Positions 11,799 to 24,572 of a stretch of DNA of 64,000 nt are shown here, in pieces; the first letter of the stretch is position 1; every line of letters starts with the position of its first letter. Position numbers and translations under genes: made by a program. Source of the stretch: Kingdonia uniflora (Eukaryota > Streptophyta > Magnoliopsida > Ranunculales > Circaeasteraceae). The notes below the pieces were generated by a model. That model worked only from the letters and a program-made list of their open reading frames with translations, did not search any database and was not told the origin of the DNA. The stretch is taken from the NCBI GenBank assembly GCA_014058105.1, contig JACGCM010002394.1:1364001-1428000 (forward strand). The letters are read 5' to 3'.

Positions 11799-12457
11799 AT
11801 GGCTCCCAATACCACCACTCTTAACTCCTAAATAGACTCTTTTTCCTCTTCTTCAATGCCTTCATTATCAATCTCCAATATCTTTCATTTCATCTCAATT
11901 AAGCTCTCAAATACGAACTACCTGTTATGGAAGAGCCAAATCCAACCTTTTCTCATTGGACAAAATTTTTGGCATTTTTTCGACGGCTCGCTCCTAACTG
12001 AATTCTTACCTCCCAAGAAAGGCAAGGAGGCTGAACAAAACCCTGGTTACCTCGCATGGTATCGAACTGATCAATCCCTCGTAAGTCTCATTAATGTGAC
12101 TCTTACCGAATTCGTTCTCTCTAAAGTTGCCGGTATACCCACCTCTCGCAAAGTCTGGACTTGCCTTCAACAAAAAAAATCGCACACTCTATTTCCAACG
12201 CAACCCATTATCATTTTCAACTTCTCTCAATCACTAAAGGCAACAAGACCATCTCGGATTACCTTCAAACTGCAAAGACTCTCTCTGATTCTCTTGCCAC
12301 TATTAACGAGCCAGTATCAAACAATGACCTTGAGACATCTATACTTCGCAGTCTTGGTCCCGATTACGCCATGATCGTTACTGCCATCCTTAACTTTCTG
12401 CCCTACCTATGTTCTCTGATTTGCACGCTCGCCTTATCTCCTATGAAACTCAAATAG
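11799..12457 (+). pseudogene. copia A gag
   Basis: Starts with an ATG at 11799, hits a stop after ten codons, and continues in the same frame: residues equivalent to SIKLSNTNYLLWKSQIQPFL and QNFWHFFDGS are the copia-type gag N-terminal domain. A frameshift near 12165 moves the rest (FQLLSITKGNKTISDYLQ, LGPDYAMIVTAI) to another frame. The zinc-knuckle region after 12457 is too degraded to read. Confidence 0.8.
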
Positions 12458-12689
12458 CCATCAATCCCTCAACCAACTAACTCATAAATACTGCCTTCTT
12501 CTCTAATGCTCTGACTCGTGGATGAGGGTATTCCAACCGAGGTCGTCGTGGTGCCTGATTTGGGCGAGGTAATCATTGAGGTCGGGGTGGTTATGGACGC
12601 GACTTCAGCTTCTTCGGTCGTTCCTATAATGAGTCTGGCCTCTTGGGTGCTTACCCTACTACACCACAAACATAACCACCTAGATCATG

Positions 12690-14440
12690 TCTTCGATGTC
12701 TAATATGTAACAAGCCAGACCACTACCCTTCCACTTGTTATCTTCGCTCTAACAACGGTATACCCGAAGGCACTATAGCCGCCACTTTTATAGGGAGGCA
12801 AATTACCCTGCCAACTAATCCGAATTGGTATCCCGATACAGGCGCGACTAATCACATGACCAGTGATATTAATTCAATGTACCAAAAATTTGAATATGGC
12901 AGTTCTGACCAAGTGATGTTGGGCAATGGTGATTCCCTCCCTATTAGGTGCACGGGCAACATGTATCTTCGACCAATTCTACTTTTTTCACCTCTTTAAC
13001 GTCCTACATGTTTCTTCTATGCGTAAAAACTTACTCTCGGTTGCTAAGTTTGTTAAGGACAATTCAACGAGTTTTACTTTTTATCCATGGGGATTTTCCA
13101 TTCATGACTTACATTCTATTTCAAAATTGTTTCAGAAGTGATGTGAAGACGGTCTCTACCCTATTAAGCCTAAAGTCTACAGCTCGGCATTTTCCGCTTC
13201 GAAAGTATCGGCCAACTTATGGCATTTGCGCCTTGGTCATTCTTCATCCAAAGTTTTATCTTCTTTAGGAACAAATAAATTGTTAGACTCTACTTTTAGT
13301 TCATTACAAACTAATTTTTGCAAAGACTGTGCTTTGGAAAAGTCAAGACGTCTTCCTTTCTCTATTGATAAACATCGTGCTTCTGTACCATTTCATCTTA
13401 TATATTCAGATGTTTGGATGTCACCTGTTTTCTCTATTACCAGTTTCCGCTATTATGTTTTATTTACGAACGATTGTACTCAATATTCGTGGATTTTCCC
13501 CATGCGTCGTAAGTCCGAAGTATATACACATTTTCTTCACTTTGCTACTATCATAGAAAATCAATTATCTAGCTCTCTAAAATATTTCCAAAGTGATGGT
13601 GGAATGGAATATGTCAATACTATGTTTAAAATATTTGTGTGCCAAAAAGGGGATTTACCATCGCCTATCATGTCCTCTTACGACCCAACATAATGGGGTC
13701 GCGGAGCGAAAGCATTGCCATATTACAGAAATGGCTCGTACCCTATGAATAATAGCTTGCTTGCCACTTAATCTTTGGGTTGAAGCTGTATCAACTGCCA
13801 TCTATCTAATAAATAGGCTTCCAACTCCACTAGTACAATGGAAATCACCATTTAAGGCCCTTTTCGGCTCTAGTCCGGATTACACTAATCTTTGCATTTT
13901 CGGTTGTACTTGTTATCACTTCTTGGGCACTTATGTTACTAACAAACTGTTACTAACAAACTGTTACCTTGATCTATTGAATGTATTTTCATAGGTTACA
14001 ACTCTCAACATAAAGGCTACCGATGTCTCGAATTGATTACTGGCCGACTTTACATTTCACGCCATGTTCGATTTAATGAAGCCAACTTTCCATATGCATC
14101 ATTCCAAACAACATCAAAGAATGACACCACAACATGGTCATTGGTTCTTATCATTACTCCAGAGCTCTCCCCATCCATCATATTCCAACAAAATCTTTCA
14201 TTACAACCTTCACCAAGTACGCCACAACCTTTAGGCGAAGAACCAATGACTATTGTCACTTCATCCTTACCTCAAGTCACTAAACCAGGCGATGAGCTAA
14301 TTTCCCCATGAAGTACTATGCATTCTTTGTCCCTGACTACTACAACCCTGTCACCACCACCTCCACCACCACCATCTCACACTATGGTGAATGACTTTGC
14401 AATGGTACCAGTAAAGCAAAAGTTATCAAAAGTATGCTCA
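12690..14440 (+). pseudogene. copia A protease and integrase
   Basis: Protease: WYPDTGATNHMTSD at about 12826 carries the DTG active-site triad. Pre-integrase follows (LHVSSMRKNLLSVAKF), then the zinc domain LWHLRLGHSS...CKDC. The integrase core shows the first Asp in YSDVWMSP, the second in FQSDGGMEYVN and the Glu in GVAERKH near 13700. The C-terminal part reads LPLNLWVEAVSTAIYLINRLP and GYRCLELITGRLYISRHVRF up to about 14110. Several frames are needed, with stops near 13142, 13691 and 13748. Confidence 0.82.
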
Positions 14441-14479
14441 GTACTCGGTATCCCCTACCCCAAGCTTATTCATCACAAC

Positions 14480-14904
14480 TATTAGCTTCTGAAAATAAAC
14501 CAACATGTTACTCCTAAGTTGTTCGATACCCCGAATGGCAAAGCACGATGATCGATGAATTTAATGTGTTACTTAAAAATGGAACTTGGTCCTTGGTTCT
14601 TCCTTCTATCCACCATAAAATGGTTGGTTGTAAGTGGGTCTTTAAACTCAAGAAATGATCTGACAATAGAATTGATCGCTATAAAGCTTGATTAGTAGCT
14701 AAAGGGTTCCACCATTAACCTGGAGTAGACTACGATGAGACATTCCACCCCGTCGTTAAACCCACAACCATCCGTACCATTCTTAGTGTGGCAGTTCCAT
14801 GTGATTGGCAAATACGACAATTGGATGTTAAAAATACCTTCCTTCATGGCTTTCTCTAGGAATTAGTCTTTATGCAACAACTTATGGGTTTTGTTGGTCC
14901 CAAT
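14480..14904 (+). pseudogene. copia A reverse transcriptase, first part
   Basis: Reads [64 protein letters not shown]: the fingers and palm start of a copia RT. In-frame stops replace Gln, Arg or Trp at several places. The frame is interrupted at 14904 by the gypsy insertion and resumes at 25059. Confidence 0.85.
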
Positions 14905-15368
14905 TGATCCAAGATGATCTAGGGTATTTTTATGGATTTTTGACCAAGTTGTTCAAACGAGATTAAGAGTCGTTCAATTGACTTGAATTCTATTCGAATA
15001 AACAGGCGTCTGAGTTATTTTATTCGAATGCACTAATGTCTGTTCGAATACACTTTTTTCTGTTCAAACAAAGACTTGTTATGTTTGATCAAAGGTGCAA
15101 TCCAGCCTATTGTTTAGGTGTTTAAGGGCATAATTATCCTATTTTGTAACAAAGAACTTGTAACCCTTATAAATGGACATTGTTAGGCAAGAGAAGATCA
15201 TGTTAGATCAATGCAAATTCTAAAAAAAAGACTTAGGGTTTGAGAAGAATTTGGTTGTAATTAATTTCGATTAAGAAATTAATGCTCTAAAAAGGAATTC
15301 TCCCACCAATTGTGTGTTCTTCGTACTATTTCTTTTATTTGGGGTTTCTCAATTCGTATTGTGGATTA
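14905..15368 (+). repeat. 5' LTR of gypsy G1
   Basis: 464 bp, ends ...GTGGATTA, two bases before the primer site. It contains a run of TTCGAA-type words (ATTCGAATAAAC, ATTCGAATGCAC, GTTCGAATACAC). Confidence 0.85.
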
Positions 15369-15370
15369 AG

Positions 15371-15382
15371 TGGTATCAGAGC
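15371..15382 (+). promoter_or_regulatory. primer binding site (tRNA-iMet) of gypsy G1
   Basis: TGGTATCAGAGC, two bases (AG) after the LTR end. Confidence 0.9.
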
Positions 15383-15414
15383 TTCAGTTATGATTCTCAA
15401 GGGTGATTGTGGTT

Positions 15415-16588
15415 TATGGTCTCTACATGTGACTGTCTCAAGCAATCGAAGGAGGAGCTAGTGAGTCCATTGAAGATTCATTGGAAACCTAACTCGAAAA
15501 AGAAAGACAATTTAGAGATGGGCGATTCTAAGGATCGACTCACAACTTTGGAAATGAAAGTTTTCGATCTAACTACTACCCTAGGGGAGTTGGTAGAACA
15601 ACTGCATCTCACGAACCTCGCGAAGGCTTCTGCTTTGGTGAAACGCTAAGGCCGCTCGAAGAAGAAAAGTGCTATGAAGGGGGATGGTGACGAGGGTACG
15701 GAGGAGATAAATAATGATTCTAGTGATGCTGAATTCGTCAGGGAGTACTCGGGTATTGGTAAGTCAATGAATCTTATGCCTAATCTTTATATTGACTTTA
15801 AGATTTAAATTCCAACTTTTGATGGTTCAATCGATGCTGAGAAGTTGGATAATTGGTTAGATAGATTAGAGACCTATTTTTCTATTTACGAATATTCCAA
15901 TGCTTAGAAAATTTGTTTCTCTACATTAAAATTTGCAACTCATGCACTCACATGGTAGAAATCCTACCAGAAATGCCACAAAGTAGGAAGTTTGAGTTGA
16001 AAAGAATTCAAGGTGTTAGTGAGGAAGCAATTTTATCCAATTGGGTATGGACAAGAACGATAGTACAATTTGTGCCAAAAGCTTGGGCAATCCGTACAAT
16101 AATTCACTACGGAGTTTCATAACCAAGTATTGGTTTTGGATATTGATGTGGATGAGTATGAGGTGTTCATGAAATATACGGGGGGTTTATCAGAGTCCAT
16201 TAGAAGAGAATTAAAACTTTTTAATGTGGAAAATATCGAAGATGCTACCGTTAAAGTAATTGCTATTGAAGGCAAGTACTTGAAGAGTGACAAGAAAGAC
16301 GACAAGAACAAGTCAGGGTATAAGTCTAATTGGAAGTATGAGTAGAAAGGGGAGTCCAAAGGGGATAGGTCTTCATCCAAGGGGAATTATTGTAGTCATT
16401 GCAAGGTTAATGGGCACATTACAGATAAATATTGGAAACTTTACCCGGAGCTTAGGCCGAAGGAGGAGAGGAACAAGAAAGTGAAACGTGCGCTAGTAGT
16501 CGCAGCGATTGTGGATCATCCAGATTTAGATAAGCCAAATCCTAAGCTTACACTAATATTCAAGCAACCTATAGCTATCGACGAAGTG
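15415..16588 (+). pseudogene. gypsy G1 gag
   Basis: Opens with MVSTCDCLKQSKEEL and a basic KKKDN stretch, then a coiled-coil-like region (LTTLEMKVFDLTTTLGELVEQL). The retrotransposon gag core follows (FDGSIDAEKLDNWLDRLETYF near 15820; VFMKYTGGLSESIRRELKLF near 16170) and a zinc knuckle near 16387 (YCSHCKVNGHITDKYW) in which the last ligand position is Tyr, not Cys. Stops near 15650, 15808, 15905 and 16343. Coding is cut at 16588 by the solo LTR. Confidence 0.82.
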
Positions 16589-17129
16589 TGTAAAGTCCCA
16601 GATTTTTGAGTTTTTTTAATTATTATTATTAAGTATTATTATTAGTATTCCTCCACGTTAAGTTCCGCACATATATTTTGCATATATTCTGCATATACTC
16701 TTTCATCCATTATGCATCCATTTATTCCTTTCGGCTGGTTTTGTCCATTAGATTTCTTTTATGTAGTTTTGGTGGTTCGGTGGTTATTCGGAGGAGGAGG
16801 TGTTGTTGTGGCCTTAGGAACCCCTAGATGGGTTGGTGGTGATGTTTGTTTGATGTGTTTGTAGTTTGGTGTGGTTCCGGTGAGCCGTTGGATTGGCCAA
16901 TAGGTTTTCAGAGTTTTCCGAGCAAAGATTCCTTTTTGGGGTTTAGGCATTTTGGTGGCCGTGAGGCGGTGGAGGTGGTGTTTATACCTTGGGAAACCTT
17001 TGTTGGGTTTGTGGTAGTACTTTTGTGGTGGTGTTGGCGGTTTGGTATGATTCTGGGGTGTCCGACTTTGGCCGTTGGGTCTTCAGGATTTTCCTTCTTG
17101 CAGTTTCTATTCACTGTCAGAAAAGATTC

Positions 17130-17392
17130 CCTTTGTTCGAATATTTTTTTGTGTTTACTCGAATATTTCATGGCAGGGGAAAAATATTTGAATATTTCTG
17201 GGTTTACTTGAATATTTTTCTGCAGCGTGTGAACTTGGTTTTTTCTATGTTTTAGGCCGGGAAAATTTATTCGAATATTTCTGGGTTTACTCGAATATTT
17301 TTCTGTTGCGTCTGAACTTGGTTTTTCTATGTTTTAGGCCGAGAAAATTTATTTGAGTATTTATGGGTTTATTCAAATATTTTTGGCAAAAA
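17130..17392 (+). repeat. short tandem repeats with TCGAATATTT words in solo LTR S1
   Basis: Units of about 81 bp containing GGGTTTACTCGAATATTT and GTTTTAGGCCGxGAAAATTTATT appear twice in full and again in part. The sister LTR at 40196-44718 has one unit fewer, which accounts for most of the 95-bp length difference. Confidence 0.7.
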
Positions 17393-20041
17393 CTTAACTT
17401 TTCCTTTTAAAACCTCAAACCGGTTTTGGTCGTTTACACACACACACACACTCTCTCTCTCTCTCTCCAAATCAACTTCTCTCCCTCCCCAAAACAAATC
17501 CTCTCCTCTCCCTCTCCTCCTCTCCCCTCTCCTCCTCCCTTGCTCATCTCGGCTCCAATTTGGGTTTGGGCGATCCTCGTTTGTTTTTAACGAGTGTGGT
17601 GGTTGGTGCTGCTGATTTCGGGCATGGAGAGAGGGCTGCATTTCCCTCGTCCGTCGTCGTTCTTGGTCGTCATTCCTTGCTGAGCTCAGCCGTCCTTCTT
17701 CTGGTAAGTGAATCCTCTATCCCTCTTCCTTGATTGTTGTTTAATTTCAGTTTTGGTGAAACCCTTATTGGGCTAATTTTAGGGTTTATGAATGTTGGTG
17801 AATTGGGTTTGATTGTAGAGTATTGGGGTTTATAGAAGTGTGTGATTTATTGCAGGTGTGGGTTTATTGTTGTGATTGATTTTTGGAAGATTGGGTTTCG
17901 TTGGTGGTGGTGTTTGAACGGGTTTATCGCCGGTGTTGGGCGGTAATACGTGATTGAATGTTGGCCGGTGGCGGTGATTGCTTGGGTTGGATTGTTGGTG
18001 ATTGTTGGGTTGTTCTATGATTCAGGTGATTTGTTCGCGAGATGTCGTCGTCGGAGCTTTGGGTAGCTGTGCTTTGAATGAATATTCCTCTGGAGCATTG
18101 CATCGGACTGCAGGCGAGTGTTATCTTCCTGAATAACTAGATTATTATCCTGATTCGTGAGTTATAAAAATGCCTAGCATAACATATTATATTTGTGATT
18201 AGGTTATTATAAGGTTAATTGTTTAGGACACTTTTACGGGTTATCCGTTTATCATACCTTAGGCGAGAATACTTAAGGGTTTGGTAGGTTAGTAAAACCT
18301 GCAACAATGTGAGTTTAGTTACTATATAGAACCTGTAGGTTATGGTTAGCCAGAGGAGGTTATTCACTGTTGTCGTCGATGTGACGATGACTCCTGAGAG
18401 TCCTCTTAGACCAATTCATTGAGGGTGGTTATCATAGATCTTTTCTTCGTTGAGGTTGAGAATAAAAGCATTTCTCAGTGTGTTGCGACGCCTCAGCGTT
18501 ACTATATATATATATAATATATTGAGTGTGGTATTGTTAGTTAGTTATTAGGGTGCCCAGCTTGTTTCAGGGCACTTGTAAGTTGGTTTGACGATTAGTG
18601 GAGATATATGGATGGCTTGTGGTTTAGCCGCCATTTCTCTGAGATAGTGTAGTTCAGAGACTATAATTCTCACCTTATAGTATAGCACCTTGGTTAGTTT
18701 GGGTTGTTGGACTTGGTTCTAGGGTAGTCTTGGGACGACATAGCTTCAGTAAAACATGGTCTTCGATTCAGAGCTCTTCCTCTTGCCTGCTATTGTTTTG
18801 ATTAGTCTTAGGACTAGTCTAGGTGTACTCTGTGTTCTTGAGGCCTGGTCCTTGAGCGCTGTCATTGTGATTGGTGGTTGTTTAGAATGTTAGATTCCAT
18901 GTGGGAGTGTTGTATCTACTGGACTGTTAGTTGTTGGTGGTGAGCAGACGGCTTGTCCGTGGTGGTTGGTCGTGGATGTTGAACTTCTGATAGTTTGCCT
19001 TAGAATTGTTTGCTTATCGTGTTGTGACACTTTTTGTCATCATGATTCTTAGAGCTAGTAGAGCTTACTCGTTAAGCCTTCTATCTGTGGGATGAGTCTT
19101 ATATATAGGGTTGTGTAATATTCCATCATCTAGGAGTTTGTGCATGGCAGGCCTTGATTAGCCAGGTGGTTTATGAAGTTATACGTCACCCGTGATGTTG
19201 GAATCGGCTGGGGTGGACCGTCACATCCTTGGGTGTATGCAGGCCTAGTGGGTTCCTGTGCATCCGTGCTGGTGACTTGTGTACATGATTAGGGGATTGT
19301 GAGGCAGTTTTGTTATTGGTAATTGTTGACTACTTGTTGGACACTTGTAGGTCATCCCACGAGTACTAGTCTGTGTTGACAGCTAGAGTACTGTAGCACT
19401 TGATGCTAATCATGTTGCTTTAAGGAATCTTAGAGACTGATGTTGTTTAGATGTCGTGACAGTTAAGTTGTTGTTTCATCTAGGTTAAGATGGTGCAACT
19501 GAGTCACAGGTGGGCATCTGTGTTAGTTTTGGTTGTCACGCTCTCTGGTAGGTGGTTATCCTGTGTGTACTGTCGGGTCGACGGTAGTTGTGTTTCAGTC
19601 TCTAGGATCTTGCTCACATCCATAGATAATATTCTCTTATCTTATTGGGATCAGATACATAAATAACTTCGCATCGGCTGACCCTCAAAAGGTTCAGGGA
19701 TTCCTTAATCGAGTTGAAATAGAAGGTGGGTCTAGGATGGATACTATTATACCTAGTCTCCCATTCGGGAGTGTGGGATGGCATGAGACAGTATTTACAA
19801 TCCGGTTCAGGGCTAATCCTGGTGGTTAAAATGCCTCGGAATATGAATTTAGTTCAGACGTTGGCTCCATAGGATTTGATAAATTGATGTAATATCCTCA
19901 TAGTCTGGTCGAGCTAGTGCAGTACATTGTACCCTTGTATCCAATCATGATCTCTTTAAGGTAATCCTTCTTTAGCAGTTGTCAGCCCACTTTAGTCATG
20001 GGGGCTAGGCCTTTGGGTTAACATATCTAAACCATTCTGTA

Positions 20042-20075
20042 TCATAACATCATCATCATCATCATCATCATCAAG
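20042..20075. repeat. ATC/TCA microsatellite in solo LTR S1
   Basis: Run of CATCATCATCATCAT units; the matching GAT run lies at about 41325-41344 in the reverse copy. Confidence 0.9.
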
Positions 20076-21206
20076 CATATCATTGCATCTCTGCATCCTT
20101 CCAATTTGTAGGTTCTTCTGATAAAAATCCTTAACCCTTTCTGCATTATGTTTAATATAGAATCATCTGCACTTGGGATAATCATAAGATTATCTCATTC
20201 CATCATATCCTCATCATAACATATCATTGCATTGGGATAATTATGGGATTATCCTAGTTCATTATATTCTTCTCCTCTTATTTAAATTCTTCTTTTCCTA
20301 ATTGATTTGCGGTGTAATTAGATTCATCTTCTCTCTGTATATTCCTCTCCTTTCTTAATCTATTCCTCTTCCTTCTGCATCTGATAATTCATTAGGTTAA
20401 TTAGACTTGCTGGTTGCTGTGAGCATGAGGATGGTATCTGGTTGAGGGCGATCTCGCTTAGCTTGTGATAGCTTCAGGGTTGTGCTTGGTTGGGGTTTGG
20501 GTAACCCGGTTGGATTGTTGTTGGTCGAGGGTCATTTACCCTCGTGTGTTATTGTATTCTTGAGGTAGGTTAGTTGCGCGTGGCGCCGAGGGCCACGATA
20601 GTAATTAGAGTATAGTTAGTAGTCCTTGTGACTAGAGCGTAGTTATAATATTAGCACTCCTTTGCACGAGGTATATTTTATAGATAGATTCATTAGAGTT
20701 AGTATATATATGTATATCTATTAGGCACCTTTTAGACATCTTGGTAGATATATATTATTTATCATTAACAATTATTATATCCTATTATCATTAATATTTA
20801 TATCTATTTCATTGGCTAGCATAATCGTTTAGCTATTCTTGGGAGTTAGTGAGCTCGTTGCTTGCTCTCTCTCGCATCCCCCTTTCAGTAGTAGGTTGTT
20901 TCAGGTTTTAGCTACTGCTGTGGTGATCCTTGGAGAGCTGAGCTGGAGGCTCATTCTCCAGTTATTACTTTTAGGTTCGCTGCGTAGAGGCTTGTAGAAT
21001 CTTATGTTTAGATTTTGCTTCTTAGTCTTCCGCTATTTCTGTTTTTTATTCCTTATTACTCTGATGTATTACTAAGTGAACGACTGGGCTAAATTTTGTT
21101 TACGGCTCGGTTATTTCTGGGGAAAATCTTTGGATTCCCCGACCAGCACATCCTCAAACATGAGAAATTGCCCTAGCTACCGATTATCAGATTTTGGGGC
21201 GTGACA

Positions 21207-21876
21207 AGGTCAGTCAGGAAACACTTTTTCATGTCAATATTCAAGTGAAGCAGAGCTTAGTCGAGGCCATCATTGATCCGGGTAGTCAGAAAAATTTAAT
21301 TTCTGAGGCGGTGGTGAAGAAGATGGGTTTGGCTACTATGGCTCATCCTAAGTCGTATGGTTTGGGTTGGATTCAGAAAGATGCGGAGTTGAAGATCACT
21401 AAGTAGTGTACGTTCAAGTTTGCGATTACTGAGAATTTTATTGATGAAGTGACATGTAAGGTGGTTCTTTTGGACATGTGTCAAGTCATCTTAGGTAGCC
21501 CTTATCTTTGGGACCGAGATGTAATCCTTTACCGTAGAGCTCGCAAGTATCGTCTGGTGAAGGAGGGGATGGAGCTTCGTATCAATGCGTGCATGGAACA
21601 TATCACTACCAATAATTTAGTAACGACGACTCAGGTGAAGAGGTTGGTTAATACGAGCGGCAAATTTGTATTATTGTTGGTACAACCGGTTCAAGAGGGT
21701 CCGTCGGCTAAGATGCTATATATTTTGGCAATGTCTCCTAAACAACAAACTGATATAGGGAAGTTGCAAGAGGAGTATGAAGACTTTTTTCTGGGCATAG
21801 AAGGGAATTGCAAAAGAGGGACATCTGTTATAGAGTCTGATGTGATCAAGACACTGGTACAGGAACTCCTAGAGTA
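21207..21876 (+). pseudogene. gypsy G1 protease and spacer
   Basis: Begins right after the solo LTR. The aspartic-protease region reads VEAIIDPGSQKNLISEAVVK, in which the usual D-S/T-G triad is DPG, so the catalytic loop is altered. VVLLDMCQVILGSPYLWDRD is the second protease strand and substrate flap end. A TAG falls at 21404. The spacer leads to RT at about 21880. Confidence 0.82.
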
Positions 21877-22728
21877 AGGAGTTAAAATTAATCCAAGTTG
21901 CTCACCTTGTGGTTCACCGGTGTTATTGGTGTCGAAGAAGGATAGGTCTTGGGGGATTTATGTAGATTAGCGGGTGTTGAACAAGATTACTATAAAGAAC
22001 CATTATCCGCTTTCCCGAATTGGCGAGCTTTTAGATGAGTTGCAGACGGCTCTATTTTTCAACAAGTAGGATCTTAAGTCAGGTTACCATTAAGTCAGAA
22101 TCTGGGAAGAAGATACTTGGAAGATAGCGTTCAAGACCAAACAGGGCCTCTTTGAGTGGTTGTTGATGCCTTTTGGGTTATACAATGCTCCAGCGATATT
22201 TATGCAGTTAATGAATGAGGTACTTCATATTTTTATTGATGATTTCGTGATTGTGTATTTGGATGACATCTTAATATATAGTCGAACATGGGAGGAACAC
22301 CTTGAGCATTTTCGTAAAGTGTTGAGCGTTTTGTGATCACAATATTTTTTTCCAAACGAGAAGAAGTGCGAGTTTGGGAAAAAGGAGATAGCATATTTGG
22401 GATTTATTGTTGGTAGTGGCGAGCTTTAGGTCGATCCAGAGAAGGTCTCGGTAATTACTAATTGGCCTCAACCCCGTACAGTGACGGAAGTAAGGATTTT
22501 TATGGGTTCTTGTCAGTACTTACAGACATTTATTCGGCATTTTTCACAAATAGATGCACCCTTATATTCTTTGACAAAGACCAGGGTACAGTTTGTGTGG
22601 GATGATTACCATGAGAAGACTTTTCTGTTACTGAAATGTAAGATTACAGATGCACCAGTGTTAGCATTGCCCAATTTGCAGCGGCCTATAAGGCCGAGAC
22701 AAATGTGTCAGACTATGCATTGGGGGTG
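21877..22728 (+). pseudogene. gypsy G1 reverse transcriptase
   Basis: Reads SPCGSPVLLVSKKDRSWG, VLNKITIKNHYPLSRI, AFKTKQGLFEWLLMPFGLYNAP, then the catalytic box FVIVYLDDILIYSRTW near 22246 (both Asp present), then GSCQYLQTFIRHFSQIDAPL of the connection region. In-frame stops interrupt at 21967, 22069, 22093, 22335 and 22428. Confidence 0.88.
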
Positions 22729-23090
22729 ATTCGTTTATAGGATGGGAAGTCGATTGCTTACCATTCTGAGATGTTTATAGAAGCAGTACACAACTATCCT
22801 ACCTACAATAAGGTATTATATGCATTATATCAATCGATGAAGCATTGGTGGAGTTTCTTATTGGGGAAGGAGGTTATGGTACATTCGGATCACAAACTAT
22901 TACAATTCATATCTACGCAGTCCATGCTGCAGCAAGCTCACCATATGAAGTGGATGTCGTACCTATAACAATTTACCTTGATGATCAAGTATAAGAAAGG
23001 AGTGGACAACATAATGGTTGATATATTATCTCGACCCCCATTACCAACTATTTCCATTTTGTTGGTAGCTATGCAAATACAACCTATTGT
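22729..23090 (+). pseudogene. gypsy G1 RNase H
   Basis: RNase H of the Ty3 type: FLLGKEVMVHSDHKLLQF and QQAHHMKWMSYL, followed by MIKYKKGVDNIMVDILSRPP, the closing motif of this domain. A stop lies near 22967 and another at 22736. Confidence 0.85.
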
Positions 23091-24572
23091 TCCTTCTGAT
23101 TACGTCACAGGGTATGACGATGATAAGGAGCTCAGTGTGATTCATGAGAAGTTACTGCAAGGCAAGACATGCGAGAATAAATTGAAGGATGGTTTGAATT
23201 ACAGGTGCAGTTTACTATGCATTCCAGAGGGTAGAAACCGTTTACATTAGATTCGAGAGACACATTGTTCCCGGGTGGTAGGTCATTTTGGGGTTGAGAA
23301 GACTCTTTTAAATTTGTGGCGTTATGTCTATTGGCAAAAAATATAGGTGGATGATGCTCGTGTGGTTCATGGTTTCGTGCTATGCAACACATCGAAGCCT
23401 TCTAATCGGGAAATAGGACTGTACTTACCATTACCAGTTCTTAGCCGACCTTGGGTAAGCATTTTTATGGATTTTATGGGTGGTTTGGCCCTAACCAAGT
23501 GTAAGAATGACTATTTTTTTGTGGTGGTGGATTAATTCACCAAAATGATTGTTCTTACTCTATACCAGAAGACGGTCACCAGGGAAGGAGCAGCGCGATT
23601 ATTTTTCAGAGAGGTCTGGAGGTATTTTGGGCTCCCTTCTTCTATTATTTTTGATAGGGATAGCCACATTTTAGGACATTTCTGGAGATCATTATGGGGG
23701 ATGATGGACACTAAGTTGAAGAGAAGTACCGCTTTTCATCCGTAAACGGACGGGCAAATAGAGGTAGTTAATCGCACTTTAATACATTTATTACGGGGAT
23801 TCCTTTCTAAGTATCCTAAGACTTGGATGAGATTTTAGCATATCATTAGTTTGAGTTTAACCGGGTGATTCATGGTTCTACTTTGAAGTCTCCATTTGTA
23901 GTTTGTTTGGGGTACTTGCCTCAAAGCCCTTTTGATTTGGCTTTTAGTCTTGGCGACAAGACGGTGTCAGGGAAGGTGGAAGAGGAATAGGTTAAAGCTC
24001 ATCGTTTCATTAAGAGGTTAAGCAAAGTTCATGAGGCGGTTAAAGCACAATTGAAGAAGACTTAAACAAAGTATAAGGCTCGACACGACAAGCATCGAAT
24101 TGAGTGTACTTTTTAAGAGGCCGACCTAGTTTGGTTGTATTTGGGTAAGGAATGGCTTAAGGGGGAAGGTAAGAAGCTCAAACCTATCCGTTATGGTCCG
24201 TTTACGATACTCAAAAGGATTGGTGACAATGTATTTCAATTGGATTTGCCACTTATGATGAAGATGTATTCAGTGATTAATGTTGAGTATTTAAAGCTGT
24301 TCGAGCCGTCTCTTTTAGATGAAGATTCTACAATCGACACTCGCCTGCCGTCAGTTGATGACTTATGGATGGAAAGATAAGATCCATTGCAGGAGGATGG
24401 TATTCTAGAGAGGAAAGTTCATGCTACAAGATGGGGTGGTATTGAGTCGTTCCGAGTTGAGAAGAAGGATCAACTACCTAGTAAGTTGAAGTGGTACAGT
24501 AGGGAAATGGGCATTCCCACATCTCTAGTTCTAGCTTGAGCAGGAGCTCAAGGTTCCTAAACGGGGGTGCCA
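23091..24572 (+). pseudogene. gypsy G1 integrase and C-terminal (chromodomain-like) end
   Basis: Zinc-binding HxxH/CxxC region near 23255-23400 (THCSRVVGHFG; FVLCNTSK lacks one Cys). Integrase core: Asp in FMDFMGG (about 23470), Asp in DRDSHILGHFW (about 23655), Glu in QIEVVNRTL (about 23757). The tail reads LKPIRYGPFTILKRIGDNVFQLDLP and a region like the chromovirus C-terminus (SFRVEKKDQLPSKLKWYS near 24450). Multiple stops. It ends in a polypurine tract next to the 3' LTR. Confidence 0.84.

Larger units (their letters stand above)
16589..21206 (+). mobile_element. solo LTR S1, 4.6 kb, of a large-LTR retrotransposon family
   Basis: Starts TGTAAAGTCCCAG and ends GATTTTGGGGCGTGACA; the termini are imperfect inverted repeats (TGTAAAGTCCC against TGTCACGCCCC). 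Flanking pentamers AAGTG and AGGTC are a decayed target duplication, and the frame of the interrupted gypsy polyprotein continues across. No primer site, polypurine tract or coding frame lies inside. A second copy in reverse orientation occupies 40196-44718. This copy has an extra tandem unit of about 81 bp near 17190-17390, a CA/CT dinucleotide tract (17434-17467) and a TCA repeat. Long LTRs of this size occur in LARD- or Tat/Ogre-type elements; which one is unknown. Confidence 0.85.

Noticed and set aside
16846..17641. Overlapping open frames on both strands
   Set aside because: Inside solo LTR S1; caused by GT-rich and CT-rich composition. The same frames are broken in S2.
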